Assembly: GCF_000315915.1 (NCBI RefSeq)
Contig: NC_020186.1
Coordinates: 372,001-436,000, forward strand
Origin: Henningerozyma blattae CBS 6284
Lineage: Eukaryota > Ascomycota > Saccharomycetes > Saccharomycetales > Saccharomycetaceae
Length of the DNA: 64,000 nucleotides
Direction: 5' to 3'
How positions within the stretch are numbered: the stretch's first letter is position 1; each line of letters starts with the position of its first letter. Below the pieces are notes generated by a model that had not been told where the DNA came from, ran no database searches, and worked only from the letters and a program-made list of their open reading frames with translations. Shown here one piece after another: positions 30,201 to 41,511 of the stretch. Position numbers and translations under genes: made by a program.

Positions 30201-30518
30201 AACAACTCGCAAACCAACCCAGCCAATGTATTTGGATCTACTGCAAATTCATTACCATCTCCTGCCAATGTGTTTGGCAATAACAATAATACTTTGAATA
30301 TGAATGGTATGGGTGGCATGGGCAGCATGAATAATGGTATTAACAATATGAATGGAATGAACAATGGGATGAATAACATGAATGGAGTGAACAATAATAT
30401 GAATGGTATGATGAATAATATGGGTAGCATGAATAATGGTAATCCAAACATGGCTCAACTAGCGGTTGCTACTCATCAAGGTAGACAATTAGCAAGAATG
30501 AGACAAAGACGTGTTTAA
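27201..30518 (+). CDS. NUP1: FG nucleoporin Nup1
   Basis: A nuclear-basket nucleoporin used in Kap60/Kap95 import. 1105 residues: N-terminal KRSFSSTLADFFK, then RPPLLPILPVQRLKLLRVKQ and PTIGFDFLKNNDTPSK, blocks specific to Nup1. From about residue 450 there are many FSFG/FxF repeats in charged and Ser/Thr spacers (PSFSFG, PAFSFGT, LPFSFSS). An Asn/Gly/Met-rich region follows, and the C-terminus QGRQLARMRQRRV matches the conserved basic end that binds importin beta. S. cerevisiae Nup1 is 1076 residues. The reverse strand gives long spurious frames because of the repetitive composition. Orientation opposite to the KTR gene agrees with YOR098C/YOR099W. Confidence 0.96.
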   Translation: MTMVNNNRRPSNKRSFSSTLADFFKIPKSKNILDKDQTFNKRSINDDQTNPVISNQDDSLNYPNDNNDRRNKRIKLSNNLNNNDPIILYKATSNNSSLNKINNITKENLKLNPNRPPLLPILPVQRLKLLRVKQMLRSMENQQILNNLTSIDPTDTKNIVEAQNFLNREKKISLISLQQPNGLNGQDKKKTDNTKLISNKQKSIRWSGDFQYNISELEEQSKSEISNPPASIKFVDGNNLKSVKTNNILSKDTIKSSDGPILKDTNSIPLSTDNKTLLKNGIPLIKSSTPTTTTTPVSSTSNEVPQEKSSLFSINSASKLKTDTQLKVNIQPTIGFDFLKNNDTPSKNASSPLQKTTLTNSFSTNKKNLPSSNLQEQTKQKVLREDLEKEEEEDTGRKRKRLFSSAPSDSSSVTSSLTSSMTNKLESKTPMFKLTTSTSKDNNTSSDITNKLPKESKPSFSFGLTKNATPSNDDSVQTPQKTSFTFDTKTNKESTSIATPKLSFNFGSSHNKEKDDKSTTNKKQSFSFDISNKSDNTSTKPSFSFDTTAEKKEDTTQETTSLPFGLNSSKSEDTKSSKPLFSFGGSKAKTTDEKSTTSKPSFSFGATKSTDEKGSSSRVEPTPAFSFGTKKDSAPQMPAFDFSKKNNTENSAAELGVSLGPSNDINSDKKSNTNTLPFSFSSNQNKTNTFSTNLTNSTNVSSTNSLQNLANSNVSLESNINKNKEKKSVPSFNLNITGTKPNDSTSESLKQKPSFSFLKPDTNTTSTNTEGFKFSLGTGSSNTEPNKINSSSSTSLFGAGSNTAPPNNPLLNNNATSTKPAFNFAAPATSIPLAATNSTSTISSTNASTSAFSNTNSNNNKVGFSFIRKPESTNLQPINNILNNSSTSLNTTTGQQPNNNNSVFGSTFTGGTNSNFNFNKNSVPPSTFNFGGNNNTNQPATNPANIFGNNNNNNNNNNNTSLMNNSQPVTSFQPSTSMNLNFAGNSSANNPSAIFGGGNSNNSQTNPANVFGSTANSLPSPANVFGNNNNTLNMNGMGGMGSMNNGINNMNGMNNGMNNMNGVNNNMNGMMNNMGSMNNGNPNMAQLAVATHQGRQLARMRQRRV

Positions 30519-31752
30519 TCTATACACTTGTGAACTACGGCCTAATATAATACTATATGGTTACGATTTAACTTTAATTTATCATCAAGTTATTTTTTTT
30601 ATATCAAGAGTATGTAATATTCACTTGTATATTTATGAGCAATTTATATGATATTTATCAACGCATAAAATTTCTATTGGGAGATGCCTTAACCTTGACC
30701 CACAAATCCATGCAAATATGCTAGTTTTCTAAATTAGTTTCAGTAATTTAGTATAGTTCAATATTTATATAAACTTTAGACATTAATGAACCCTAGTATT
30801 TTTTCATCTAAAATTTTCCCAAAGTTTTTTCAAATGCGGTAACCCATATTTATATCCAACGGTTGTTATTATATCCGACGGCTATGATTAAATTCAAGAA
30901 TTTGAGATTATTTTTCATTTTCTAAATCCCAATTAGTAGTTCCGAAAATAAATGTTCTCAAAGAAAGTTCCGCACACAATGTTTCAATATATAAAATAAA
31001 AAATATTCATCCTTCCTAGTTTTAAAAATATATACTTGAATAGAACAGGCAAAGAAAGGTTCGTAGAATCATTACTTTATTGCTCCAGAGCTTCTCTCTC
31101 TCTATCTCTCGAGCTTTTTGCCATTTAGAAACGCAAAATGCATTGAAGAGTAAGATATTAGACAAAACCTGAGACACTGAAGTACTCTCCAGACATAATT
31201 GTGTACGAAGCTTAATTCAGAGAAAACTTGTGAAATTGGTAGCCCCAAGTTTATTCAATTAGATCTTCTCCACTATTACTTCTTTAGTAAAACTAAACTG
31301 TATATTATGCTCTGTGAGTAAAAAATTCTTTCAGCTAATGAATTTTGACCTACTCCGAAATGTTCAGCTCATCACAGGAAAATTTTTTTTTATTGCGATG
31401 AGCCTAAACTCCTTAACATATTAAAGAAAAAAAAAGGATATAAAGAGAATGAAAATCTTGTTTTATCTTATTGATTTCATCAGAGTGTATTTAATTATAG
31501 TAGTTACAGCCACGCTTCTAATATTTTATGGAATAGGTTCCTTTTTATTTGTGAACTTTGGAAAATACAAGAGATGAAGTTTTATATATTAACTTCTAAA
31601 GTGGATCTTTTATTTCATGATATTCTTGCTTATTATTTATTTCTAAATAGGATGACCAACAATATCTCATATTGTTAACTAGTCCCTTCTTCAGCTGTTC
31701 ATTGATTCCCATCAAATCAAGCAAATAATATCGAATATTTAGTAATATAACG
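30519..31752. other. Intergenic NUP1 to RKI1, with orphan PAC/RRPE pair
   Basis: 1.2 kb with no open frame supported. CTCATC (31368-31373) and GCGATGAG (31395-31402, a full PAC element) face each other around GAAAATTTTTTTT (RRPE-like, about 31378-31390). These normally mark ribosome-biogenesis promoters, and RKI1 is not one. In S. cerevisiae this interval contains RPS7A and YOR097C; neither is here. Confidence 0.6.
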
Positions 31753-32559
31753 ATGTCACCAATTCAATTACCACCATTAAAGATTGATGCTTTACCAACA
31801 TTACCAAACCCATTAGAAGAAGCTAAGAGATCAGCTGCTTATAGAGCTGTTGATGAAAATCTTGATTTTTTTAATCACAAAGTAATTGGTATTGGTAGTG
31901 GTAGCACAGTTGTTTATGTTGCTGAAAGAATTGGTCAATACTTAAAAGATGAAAATTATTCTAAATATGTTTCCAAGTTCATTTGTATTTCTACTGGGTT
32001 TCAATCTAAACGATTAATTTTAGATAATGGATTAAATTTTGGTGTTGTGGAACAATATCCAGATATTGATATTGCTTTTGATGGAGCAGATGAAGTTGAT
32101 GAAAATTTACAATTAATTAAAGGTGGTGGTGCATGCCTTTTCCAAGAAAAATTGATTAGCACTAGTGCCAAGAAATTTATAGTTGTTGCTGACCATAGAA
32201 AGAAGTCACCAAAAAACCTTTGTACTAATTGGACAAATGGGATTCCTATTGAAGTTGTGCCATCAGCCTATGTTCGGGTTAAGAATGATTTACTGAATAA
32301 ATTGAACGCTAAGAATGTTAATATTAGACAAGGTGGTAGTTTCAAAGCTGGTCCAATTGTTACCGACAATAACAATTTTATTATTGATGTTAATTTCAAT
32401 GGAATCATTAATAATCCTAAACAATTACACTCTGAAATTAAATCATTAATTGGTGTTGTTGAGACTGGGTTATTTATTGATAATGCTATGAAAGCATATT
32501 TCGGTAATTCCGATGGTACTGTTGAATTACAAGAAAAGATGATTCCAGTAATGGCTTGA
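31753..32559 (+). CDS. RKI1: Ribose-5-phosphate isomerase (ribose-5-P ketol-isomerase)
   Basis: Interconverts ribulose-5-phosphate and ribose-5-phosphate in the non-oxidative pentose phosphate pathway in the cytosol. 268 residues (S. cerevisiae 258), RpiA family. Motifs: [15 protein letters not shown] (46-60, substrate phosphate loop), [29 protein letters not shown] (108-126, with the catalytic Asp/Glu cluster) and VVADHRKKS. The start [15 protein letters not shown] agrees with the family. Transcribed in tandem with NUP1 and convergent with ECM3, as in the YOR092-098 segment. Confidence 0.97.
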   Translation: MSPIQLPPLKIDALPTLPNPLEEAKRSAAYRAVDENLDFFNHKVIGIGSGSTVVYVAERIGQYLKDENYSKYVSKFICISTGFQSKRLILDNGLNFGVVEQYPDIDIAFDGADEVDENLQLIKGGGACLFQEKLISTSAKKFIVVADHRKKSPKNLCTNWTNGIPIEVVPSAYVRVKNDLLNKLNAKNVNIRQGGSFKAGPIVTDNNNFIIDVNFNGIINNPKQLHSEIKSLIGVVETGLFIDNAMKAYFGNSDGTVELQEKMIPVMA

Positions 32560-33021
32560 TAAATAATAAGCCTTTGTTTGTAAAATAGTGTAATATAGTT
32601 TTGTATTTTTGTATAATATATTTTATATTTCTTTTTAAAATTAAAAAAAAAATCAAAACAATAATAAAAATAAAAGCGTGAAGGATTTTATATGTGAAGT
32701 ATAATACAAATTATATATAAACTACTATAAAAGCAAAATTTAATAATTGGGTATCATGAATTCATTAGTTAGTCAAGAATCTATAAATAGTGAATTAAAA
32801 CACCTGCTTGCAAACAAAAAAGATCGTCGTAAAAGGGGAAAATAAAAAGAATATAAAAATACTATTGAATTTGAATTTGAATTGAATTGAATTGAATTGA
32901 ACTGAACTGGACTGAACTGAATTGAATGAAATTAAAGTTGGTTTGAACATGCAAAAAAAAAAAGAATACTGGGGAAAAAATATGAGTAGTAATATAATAT
33001 AAGATACTTTTTTTTGTCAAA
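32560..33021. other. Convergent spacer RKI1/ECM3 with TTGAA repeat
   Basis: A degenerate 5-6 bp tandem repeat (TTGAA/CTGAA) occupies about 32865-32930. Otherwise AT-rich with A-runs. Confidence 0.75.
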
Positions 33022-35181
33022 TTATAAGTTCATTTGAACTTTTAAGAAATAAGTTACCAAGAATGGTAAACTGACGACTAAAAGAGGATATTGCAACATT
33101 AAAAAGAAAGAGACACATTCCATTTGGACTGGATCCTCACAATCTATTGGAGTATAACTTGCAGTGAAATAAATTAAAGTTGTCATCGTTGGTAACCCCC
33201 AATTGATAACAATGACGAATAATAACATCCCATCCTTTTCCCAATTGACCCAACCAGCTTTTACCAATCTATCACACCAAAGAACACCAAAGATTGGCAT
33301 CACACATTGTCTTAATACAACTAAAATTACAGCTGATTTCCAAAAACCCGGATATAATTTTGTAATCTTTAATCTACCTAAAGTTGCACCCAATAGTAAT
33401 AGACCGAATGGAACTGAAGCTGCTCCGACATAAGAAGTGAAATCCATTATGAATGAAAGAACAGGTTGTCCATCAGGAGCTTCATGAACATGTGGAGCAC
33501 CTGCTTTAACAAAGATACCTTTAACCCAAGGAATAAAACAAATAATTAAACCGAGAATGACTGCCAAGGAGACAGGACGTAAACAATTCTTCAAAAAGAA
33601 AATGATCATCTTCATGAGGTTAATTTTTTTAAGCATTCCAGGTAAGGAACTATTACCTGAAGCTTCTATATCTTTTTTAGAAACTGTAGCATCTGAAGTG
33701 ATAATTCTTGTCAATTCATTTCTTCTATATTTCTGCACAGGAGAAGTTGTTCCATGAGTGGAAACTATACCCGAATCTACTCTTTTACTAGTGGCGTTTG
33801 TACTATGCCTTGATAATGAATTATGAGATGTTGTAGAGGTAGTATGACGAGAATGGAAATCTAAATTGGAATCGGATTCAGAGCCAGAAGAACAAGAATC
33901 TGAATCTGAAGTAGAATCAGTGGGTAATAAAGGCTGTGAATACAATGGTGTGATCTCTTCACCGTATTGATTGACATGGGAATAGATTTGAACCAATTCA
34001 TGAGCCTGAGCCACAGGACGATGATGATGATGACGACCATGAGAACGAGATCTCGATAGTGGTCTCCTATGGGAAGATTTACTGGTTGCAGACCTGTGTA
34101 GAGGATCTAAATGATCATGTGGATGGTACTTGTTATATATAGAACCAGTAGAGTATGCAGAAACTACTTTCTTCACAGTTCCTGAAGTAGCAGAAGAGAA
34201 TGGCTTCAAATATTGTTTGAAAGAAGAATTTGGTTGAGTCTTTGATTTAAATAAATCTTCTTTATTTGGTTTTGTATTATCATCAGTTACGTTTGGTTTT
34301 GCAATGACTTTTTCTTCAGAGGTTTCATATTGATTGACTGTATTATTCATTAACAGATTAGCATCTCTTGGAGTGGATGATAAAGTAGATAGATGGGAAA
34401 TTTGTTGAGAATCTATTGATTCATTACTATAGGATGATCTTGGTGATTGCATCATATTTTTAGAAACCTCCACATTATCATTAGTAGTATGAACACTGAC
34501 AGGGTGTAAAATTGAAGTGGTGGCCATGGAATGGATACTCCCCAATTTAGATACTAAAGGTTGATCAGTATTTGATTGCAAAGTTGATTCATCTGTGTCT
34601 GACTCTGAATATTGGATCGGTTCAGGTGAAGATTCATCTGATCTGACGGCAGATTCTTCATCTTGGTATTCGAAATCCATTTCAATTAAACGGAACCCAC
34701 CTAAGTTGAACACACAAATCAAAAACATGGCCAAGAAGATAATCACATAAGAAACACCTTTTTCACCTTGTTCTTCGGTAAAAATGGTCCCTTGATCCAT
34801 GGTTTGTAAATAAGCAATTGGTAAATCACTAATATTAGGGAACATCCCACCAGCTAATATCCCACCATACCATTTTTTAGGTACTGGGAAGAATCTTCTT
34901 ACTACCCAAGCGAAGAAACAACCTGTAGCGAAGATGATCACTGAAGATAAACAACATATACCTACGTATTTGATATCGTCGTCTTCTATACTCGTTACGA
35001 TCTTATTGAAAGAAAGACATGGCAACAAGACCACTAGAACGATATCCGAAATAGATTTCGTGGCGGCCGCAGTAAGAATGTTTACTCTAGCTAATAAAAA
35101 CCCCACACCAATAATCAAATAGATCTTGAAGATCGGTTTGACAGCCGAAAAGATGGCCTCACCCATACTAACATGACCCAT
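33022..35181 (-). CDS. ECM3: Membrane transport protein Ecm3 (auxin-efflux-carrier fold)
   Basis: 719 residues. Hydrophobic N-terminal half (about 10-180; FKIYLIIGVGFLLARVNI, LVVLLPCLSFNKI, GMFPNISDLPIAYLQTM) and C-terminal half (about 560-719; FGLLLLGATLGRL, NWGLPTMTTLIYFTASY) are the two five-helix bundles of the PIN-like family. They are joined by a ~370-residue hydrophilic loop rich in Ser, His and Arg. S. cerevisiae Ecm3 (613) and its ohnolog YNL095C (642) have the same plan with a shorter loop. Its transport substrate in yeast is not established; mutants have cell-wall phenotypes. Synteny fits either ohnolog, so the symbol could equally be the YNL095C one. Confidence 0.9.
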   Translation of the reverse strand: MGHVSMGEAIFSAVKPIFKIYLIIGVGFLLARVNILTAAATKSISDIVLVVLLPCLSFNKIVTSIEDDDIKYVGICCLSSVIIFATGCFFAWVVRRFFPVPKKWYGGILAGGMFPNISDLPIAYLQTMDQGTIFTEEQGEKGVSYVIIFLAMFLICVFNLGGFRLIEMDFEYQDEESAVRSDESSPEPIQYSESDTDESTLQSNTDQPLVSKLGSIHSMATTSILHPVSVHTTNDNVEVSKNMMQSPRSSYSNESIDSQQISHLSTLSSTPRDANLLMNNTVNQYETSEEKVIAKPNVTDDNTKPNKEDLFKSKTQPNSSFKQYLKPFSSATSGTVKKVVSAYSTGSIYNKYHPHDHLDPLHRSATSKSSHRRPLSRSRSHGRHHHHRPVAQAHELVQIYSHVNQYGEEITPLYSQPLLPTDSTSDSDSCSSGSESDSNLDFHSRHTTSTTSHNSLSRHSTNATSKRVDSGIVSTHGTTSPVQKYRRNELTRIITSDATVSKKDIEASGNSSLPGMLKKINLMKMIIFFLKNCLRPVSLAVILGLIICFIPWVKGIFVKAGAPHVHEAPDGQPVLSFIMDFTSYVGAASVPFGLLLLGATLGRLKITKLYPGFWKSAVILVVLRQCVMPIFGVLWCDRLVKAGWVNWEKDGMLLFVIVINWGLPTMTTLIYFTASYTPIDCEDPVQMECVSFFLMLQYPLLVVSLPFLVTYFLKVQMNL

Positions 35182-35741
35182 GTTGACAGTAGAAACCTAA
35201 AGGAAAAGATATGTGAAATAAAAAAAAAAACTGAACCCAAAAAAAAGAACGGAAAATTTGGTTTAATATTATAGATGATATTTTTTCTAAAGAACTATAA
35301 CTATTGCTGCTAAATGAACAATTGATAATTTACAATTGATGATTGACAATTGATGGTTGACAATTGATTACTTAACTTAATTATTTTCTTGGAATATATA
35401 TATATCTATATATCTACATATATTTTGATATAATATTATCTGCGGCTATTATATATGGCGATATCATCTCATATTACAATATGACTGACCCCCACGCGAC
35501 CCCCACGCTGCCCGCGTGGGGGTCGATTTCTATAGAGCCGAGACTGATTGGCTCCACAGGCCTTCGCCGGTTTCTGAGCGTGCTCGGCAAAAAAATCTTC
35601 TGATTTGTACGAGGTATTCTCTGCGACAAGGAGCAAGATTTCCATTTTAGGCATATTGCACGTGATATGAGGTGAGGCTTTACACGACCAAAGTTTGCAG
35701 GGTAGTATGAAACTTTTACCCCTCAAAAATGAGAAAAACAA
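35182..35741. promoter_or_regulatory. ECM3 promoter and GC-rich structured island
   Basis: Four ACAATTGAT repeats (35318-35369) lie 140-190 bp upstream of ECM3. Further out, GACCCCCACGC occurs twice in tandem (35487-35497, 35498-35508), followed by its inverted copy, so that CGACCCCCACGC (35497-35508) and GCGTGGGGGTCG (35514-35525) form a perfect 12-bp stem with a 5-nt loop. GAGCC/GGCTC (35535-35554) and GCCGAG/CTCGGC (35537-35588) pair in the same GC-rich stretch. No gene recognised. Confidence 0.7.
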
Positions 35742-35815
35742 GACTCCATGGCCAAGCTGGTTAAGGCGTGCGACTGTTAATCGCAAGATCGAGAGTTCAA
35801 TCCTCTCTGGGGTCG
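35742..35815 (+). tRNA. tN(GUU): tRNA-Asn (GUU)
   Basis: 74 nt from GACTCCATGG to GGGGTCG, with a complete acceptor stem, D-arm GGCCAAGCTGGTTAAGGC, anticodon GTT in CTGTTAATC, and T-arm GAGTTCAATCCTC. No intron. A T-run terminator starts about 10 nt after the 3' end. Differs at a few T-stem positions from the S. cerevisiae gene, with pairing preserved. Confidence 0.97.
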
Positions 35816-36367
35816 TTTATTTTTTCATGATGTTTTTTCCGGGATTACCCGGATGATATCCATATCAGGTTAAGGGGCATCCGTGCACCTGCCGCTAATA
35901 AGTTGCATATAATAGTATTGTGAAGTCTAATATATGTTTTGTGCCAGACATTCAGACACTTTATACATATATATTCATGCATATATATATATATATATAT
36001 ATATACAGATATATATTTATTTTTTTTGCAAGTTTTCAATCTTTCTTTCATGGACAGGCTGATGTATAATGTATATTATGAATACTACGGACAATAAACT
36101 CTTAAAGGTACCACCTTATATATAGATTTATTCAAAAATAACCAATCGTAATAAAAAACTCAACCACTTGCTAGTTATGTTTAATTTTTAATTGCTTACT
36201 AATACGAATATATTTTCCTGTATACTTTTAGGAAAGTCAATGCACTTCATGTATTTCCTACAAAAAAAAATTTGATAATTATAGAATTAAGAGTTTTAGT
36301 AATTAAGTTATTTAATACGTACATATATAAGCCGAAAATACCATATTGATTCATCTTAGATCAATCT

Positions 36368-36401
<34 letters not shown>

Positions 36402-36545
36402 TGCTTGTATGTTTTTTTCCTCCCACAACATGCATTCCCCAAAAAATGCCTATAGGCTTGTCTATCTTTATGCAAATGTCTTATGCCATTATTTGTTTGA
36501 ATCATTTATCTCATTATTAATCGTATATATGCATATAACATTGCC
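35816..36545. other. Intergenic tRNA-Asn to RHO2 3' end, with Reb1-type site and microsatellites
   Basis: CCGGGATTACCCGG (35839-35852) is a 5-bp inverted repeat containing the Reb1 consensus TTACCCG. (AT)12 lies at 35981-36004 and (CATA)7 at 36368-36395. No gene seen. Confidence 0.7.
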
Positions 36546-37142
36546 TTACACAACGTTACAACATACACTACTAGGATCCTCAGTCACCAATAAACTGGAT
36601 CTAGTAGCTAGTTCAAATACATCATCTACCCCTTCCCCAGTTAATGCACTACACTCCAAATATTTTTTGGCACCAATTATTTTCGCCACTTGTTGAGCAT
36701 CTTCTATTTTCACCAACTGATCTTTATTCATAACATCTTTCCTTAAATCCTTCTTTAATCCAACCAACAGTATTCTAGCACCAGGACAATATCTTAGAAC
36801 TTCATCGATCCATTTCCCCTTGGCATTCTCTAGAGATTCTTGATCATTAACCGCGAATCCAATCAAAATAATATCGGCATTCGTATACGAATATGGCCTT
36901 AATCGTTCATATTCTTCTTGTCCTGCTGTATCCCATAAAGTAAGACTTACTTTAATACCATCAACTCGACAATCTGTAACATAATTCTCAAAGACTGTAG
37001 GATGATAATTTTCGGGAAATGTACCTAATGTAAATACGTGTAATAATGATGTTTTACCACAAGCACCATCGCCTATTATTACTAATTTCCGTTTCACTGA
37101 ATCAGAATCAGAATTATTAATATTATTGTGAGACATATTCAA
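36546..37142 (-). CDS. RHO2: Rho-family GTPase Rho2
   Basis: A cell-wall and actin polarity GTPase acting at the plasma membrane. 198 residues with GDGACGKTSLL (24-34), the Rho effector loop [32 protein letters not shown], the Rho insert region and ECSALTGEGVDDVFE. It ends CCNVV, giving CaaX box CNVV with a preceding palmitoylatable Cys. The sequence is closest to Rho2 (YNL090W), which neighbours NST1 here as in S. cerevisiae. A second Met two codons in could serve as start; the short Asn-rich N-terminus is unconserved. Confidence 0.94.
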   Translation of the reverse strand: MNMSHNNINNSDSDSVKRKLVIIGDGACGKTSLLHVFTLGTFPENYHPTVFENYVTDCRVDGIKVSLTLWDTAGQEEYERLRPYSYTNADIILIGFAVNDQESLENAKGKWIDEVLRYCPGARILLVGLKKDLRKDVMNKDQLVKIEDAQQVAKIIGAKKYLECSALTGEGVDDVFELATRSSLLVTEDPSSVCCNVV

Positions 37143-38016
37143 TTATATTTTGACCGTTAACAAACTATAATTTCCAAAGACACTTTCGAGATATTAAACT
37201 ATACTTTCAAGAAATGATTTTTTCTTTTTTCTGTTTTATCTATCTAATAAGCTGTTTTTTTATTTATTTTTTGCTTTACAAATGGTATTTTGAATCTTTT
37301 CTACCACATACTATTGCACTTGCCTTTAGTTTAATTCTTTTTTCCCGAATTAGATTATCTTTTTTTGTCTATAAACGTTTACCATAAAATTTTTAATTCT
37401 CCTTATTTTCTTACCTTATTTTTTTTTTTCGAAAAACACTTTAAAAGAAATAAAACCTTTCTTATCTAAGTGGTAATAATATAACTTATTTTTTTCTTGT
37501 TCCTGAGATTAAACACTTATCGGTAAAACAAATCTGATCAAAATATACTAACTGTAGTCAAGCCTGTGTCTTAAAATCTTTTCGTCTTTTTTTTAATTTT
37601 TCTTTAGAAAATTTCAACTCTAAAATCTCTTTTTTAGTACTTGATCTTCCCTGAGTTCTATTTATAAATCTTACTTTCTTTCTTTCCTTAGATAACTTTT
37701 CTAAACTTTAATTTTCTGAATTTTTCAAAATTAATAATAGAAACTCCAGATAAGTATTAAATCCCGAATTTATGATAGTGCCACATCAAGAATATGGTGA
37801 CTGAAATGACGTCATCTGTCAAAAATTGTAACAATAAGGAAAAAAATTAGCATAAATATTTATTTATATGTATTTATATTTTTCTTTTTTAAAAAAACAA
37901 TAAACAATTTTTATTTATTATTACATATATACTATAAAACATTATATATTTGCCAAGAAAGAAGTTTTATGGAAAGAATTTAAAATAAAATAAATCACTA
38001 CATATGATGATATTCA
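37143..38016. other. Intergenic RHO2 promoter and NST1 3' flank
   Basis: Very T-rich on the plus strand with many pyrimidine tracts; no gene or repeat unit supported. Confidence 0.6.
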
Positions 38017-41000
38017 TTAACTCCAAATGTTACCCATCACAGATGAATGAGCAGTACTGGTATTAACCGACCGATTAATATCCATAAATTGTGATCCCGT
38101 TATACTACCACCTCTTGTTGATGGTGATATGTCATTTGGGAAGATTGAATTATTTCCCCCTTGTGATTGACCTTGCTGGGTTTGATTCAAATATACATCT
38201 TTAAATTCAGAAAATGAATTAGCAATATTTGGGTTAGTAGACGAACTAATAGGAAGACGTTGAGACTGATCTGGATGTATACTCTGGGAATTAGTATGCG
38301 ATTGCGGTTGCGAATGTATTTGAGAATTTGGTTGTGATAAGTCAGATTGTTCCGGCATTTTAATTCTAACACGAGTAATATTTCCTGTATCAGATCTTAG
38401 AAATTCAAACATATATTTTTGGGAAACGCTTGTCAATTTTATAATAAAAGAATTGTAGTCTAATCCAAGATGCAAACAATTTTGAAATAATTTATCAAGT
38501 GGAACATACCCACCTGGCATTTCTTGGCCAGTTAATAGTAAAACAGTTCTATAGATTATATCTCCTACTGGATCGGTTATTTGATTAGAGTTACTACCAT
38601 CTAATGAATTAGAATTACCCCAAACAGTTGAGGTATATGGTCCATTATTAACCATGGTAGAATTAGTTGTAGTCATATTATTTGGTGGAACACTACTCAA
38701 ATTAGAAGAATTATTCCATATATTTGATGGTGCAAAATTCCCTGTGGAAGTAGTCAAGTTCCCAACACTATTTGTTCTATTTATATTTGAGATATTGTTA
38801 TTTTCAGCAGTATTAAGAGAATGTTCATTGGAAACTGTAGTATCCCATATAGATGCAGTAGAGACCCTAGGTCTTGATTGAAAACCCAATGAGTTGCCTA
38901 GACTAATTGGGTTATCATTAATTCCTAATCCAGAATTATCAATTAATGGATTAGGTGTACTGATATTTTCTCTTTTACCTTCCCATAGTGGCGTAGAATT
39001 AATATGCGGTGTAGGATGAAGAGCATTAATAGTATCACCAAGGTTTGAAGCTCTAAATGAATTTGTTAAATTATCTAATTCATGAACAAAAGACTGTTTT
39101 CTTAATTCATTAGAAAATGATACGTTAAATGGCTGAGAAGACGTTTGAGGAGAGCTATGTTGACCTAATTGAGATGATGTAGTAGTAGTAATTGGATTTA
39201 ATTGATTTAAATTTACTCCACTCCACGAATTCGATATACTATTAGTCAAGGGAAGGTTACTAGGAGCAGATTGTATTGAAGTATTTAAAGGATTAGCCAT
39301 TGACATATCATATGATAAATTTGAATGACTGTCATAAAAGCCGAATGGAATTTGATTATTAGAATCTGCAGAATATGGAGTATTATTTGAGGCTAACATA
39401 GGCTGCGGGTTAATACCATGAGGGATACTAGGTTGTTCAGCCATTGATAATAGCTCTTTCTTTTCATTAAAGTTCATTAGGTTATGTAAATTAGAGGTAG
39501 ATTGATTAGAGGCAGCAGCATTTGAAGTTGTTACAGAATTAATAATATCAAATAAATCATCATTAATACTTTTGGTCATTGAATCTAATCCAGAAGCAGT
39601 ATATGGAACTTTGCTCTTCACATTATGAGGCTTTGTATCATTTTTCTTCAAATTCTGTTCATCTTTTTTCAGTTGCTGACTAGTCTCTTTCTCAGCTTGT
39701 TGTTTTTTCTTCTTAGCCTCTTCATCTTTCTTAAATTTAGCTAATCTTTCTTGTTCCTTCTTTTTCTTTAATAATTTCTCCTCCTCCAATTCTTTTTGCT
39801 TCTTCAACAATTTTTCTTTTTCCTCTTTCTCCTTTTGTAGTCTTTTATTCTCCTCTTCTTGCTTTCTCCTTAATTTTTCTTCTTGCTTTCTCTTTTGTTC
39901 CTCTTCACGTTGCCTTCTCTCTTCATCTCTTTTACGTTTTTGTTCTTCTTTTAATTTTCTTTGACGTTCTTGTTCTTCTTCTCTACGACGTTGCTCTTCT
40001 AACTTTCTTCTCTTTTCTTCATCTTTCTTCTTTTTATTTTCTTCAACTTTCTTCCTTTGTGCTTCTCTCCTTTTCATTTCACGTTCTTGAGCTTCAAGTT
40101 CGGATCGTATACGCTCCTCTTCTTTCTTACGTTTTTCTTCCTCTTTGGCTACTTGTTGTAACCTTTTCCTTTCTTTTTCCTTTTCTCTCTTCTTTTGCTT
40201 TTTTTCTTCTTTAACTTTTTTCTTTTTATCTTCAGCCTCTAATTCCTCTAGAAGTTTTAATCTATTATTTTCAGCTTCTTTCTCATGATATGATTCGATT
40301 ATTCTTGCTTGTAATAATTTTGTAATGGCTATTTGTATTAATTTACGGCCTTCTTCCAAACGTTCTGTTTCATCGATTCCACTGTCATAATCTTCATCAT
40401 CATCGATTTCATCTGCATCTTCCAAATCGTCATCGTCATCATCTTCATCAGCAATATCTTCAAAGCTATCGCTATGTTCATGCTCATGATCATGACTGTG
40501 ATGGTGTTGCATCGAATGGAAATCTTCGTCGTTCTCAACTTCTTCATTAATATTATCCTTGGAGTTATTTTTCAGGTTTTTAATCTTATTATATTCCGAT
40601 ATTGAATTACGATTGGAGTTAGTGGTATGTTGTTCAGAATTATTTCCAGAGTCATTGATATGGCTAGTTGATTCAGATAATAATTTTAAATTGCGTGATA
40701 TATGCTTTTCATTATCGTTACCATGATGATATTCAATTCCTTCTACGTATTCATTCTCATCCTCATCATCCTCATCTTCATCATTATCATCATCTTCTTC
40801 ATATTCATCAATATCCTCAGAAATAATTGGATGATTTCTCTCTGTAGCAGCAGCAGCAGCAATTGAGATCCCAGTTACAGCAGTTTCATAATTGTCCGAG
40901 AATTTTTTTTTAAAAGTTTCCATTAATATATCACTAAAGATCTCTTTGCTTTCACCAGAAATAAATCTAGAAAATAATTCATGTTCTAATGGAGGTAATT

Positions 41001-41477
41001 TCCTGAATGCCTGAGAAGTTGTATCATAGGAATCAATCACTTTAATTGCTACATGCCTTAAAAGATTAGCGTATTGTTCTGGAGTCAAAGGATTATTACT
41101 GTTTAATATTTCTCTTAATTTATTTGCAGTGTCTGCTTCGAATGTAGAGTTTAAAGCAGAAGTTGATGAATCATTATTTGACGTTAATGTATCGATTGAA
41201 TCATTCAAGGAATCGAAATTTTGATTTTGTAGAAGATATGATTCTAATGAGTTTAAGAAATTTCTATTCTTATGATTAATTAAATTATCGGTCAAATTCC
41301 TCATTTCTGGGAATTCCATTAATCTTGATACATATTCTTCAGCAATCTTTGGATGAGATGAAATAAAATTCTCCGCAAATTCCAAATATTTCTGTCGGCT
41401 AATCTCCTCATTCAGATTATTTAATGTCAAAGGATCTGAAGAATTAGAATTAACATTGCTATTACCATTACTATTAC

Positions 41478-41511
<34 letters not shown>

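Noticed and set aside
28190..30451. Several 100-230 codon antisense frames in NUP1
   Set aside because: Arise from the Ser/Thr/Asn-rich FG-repeat composition; no protein-like features.
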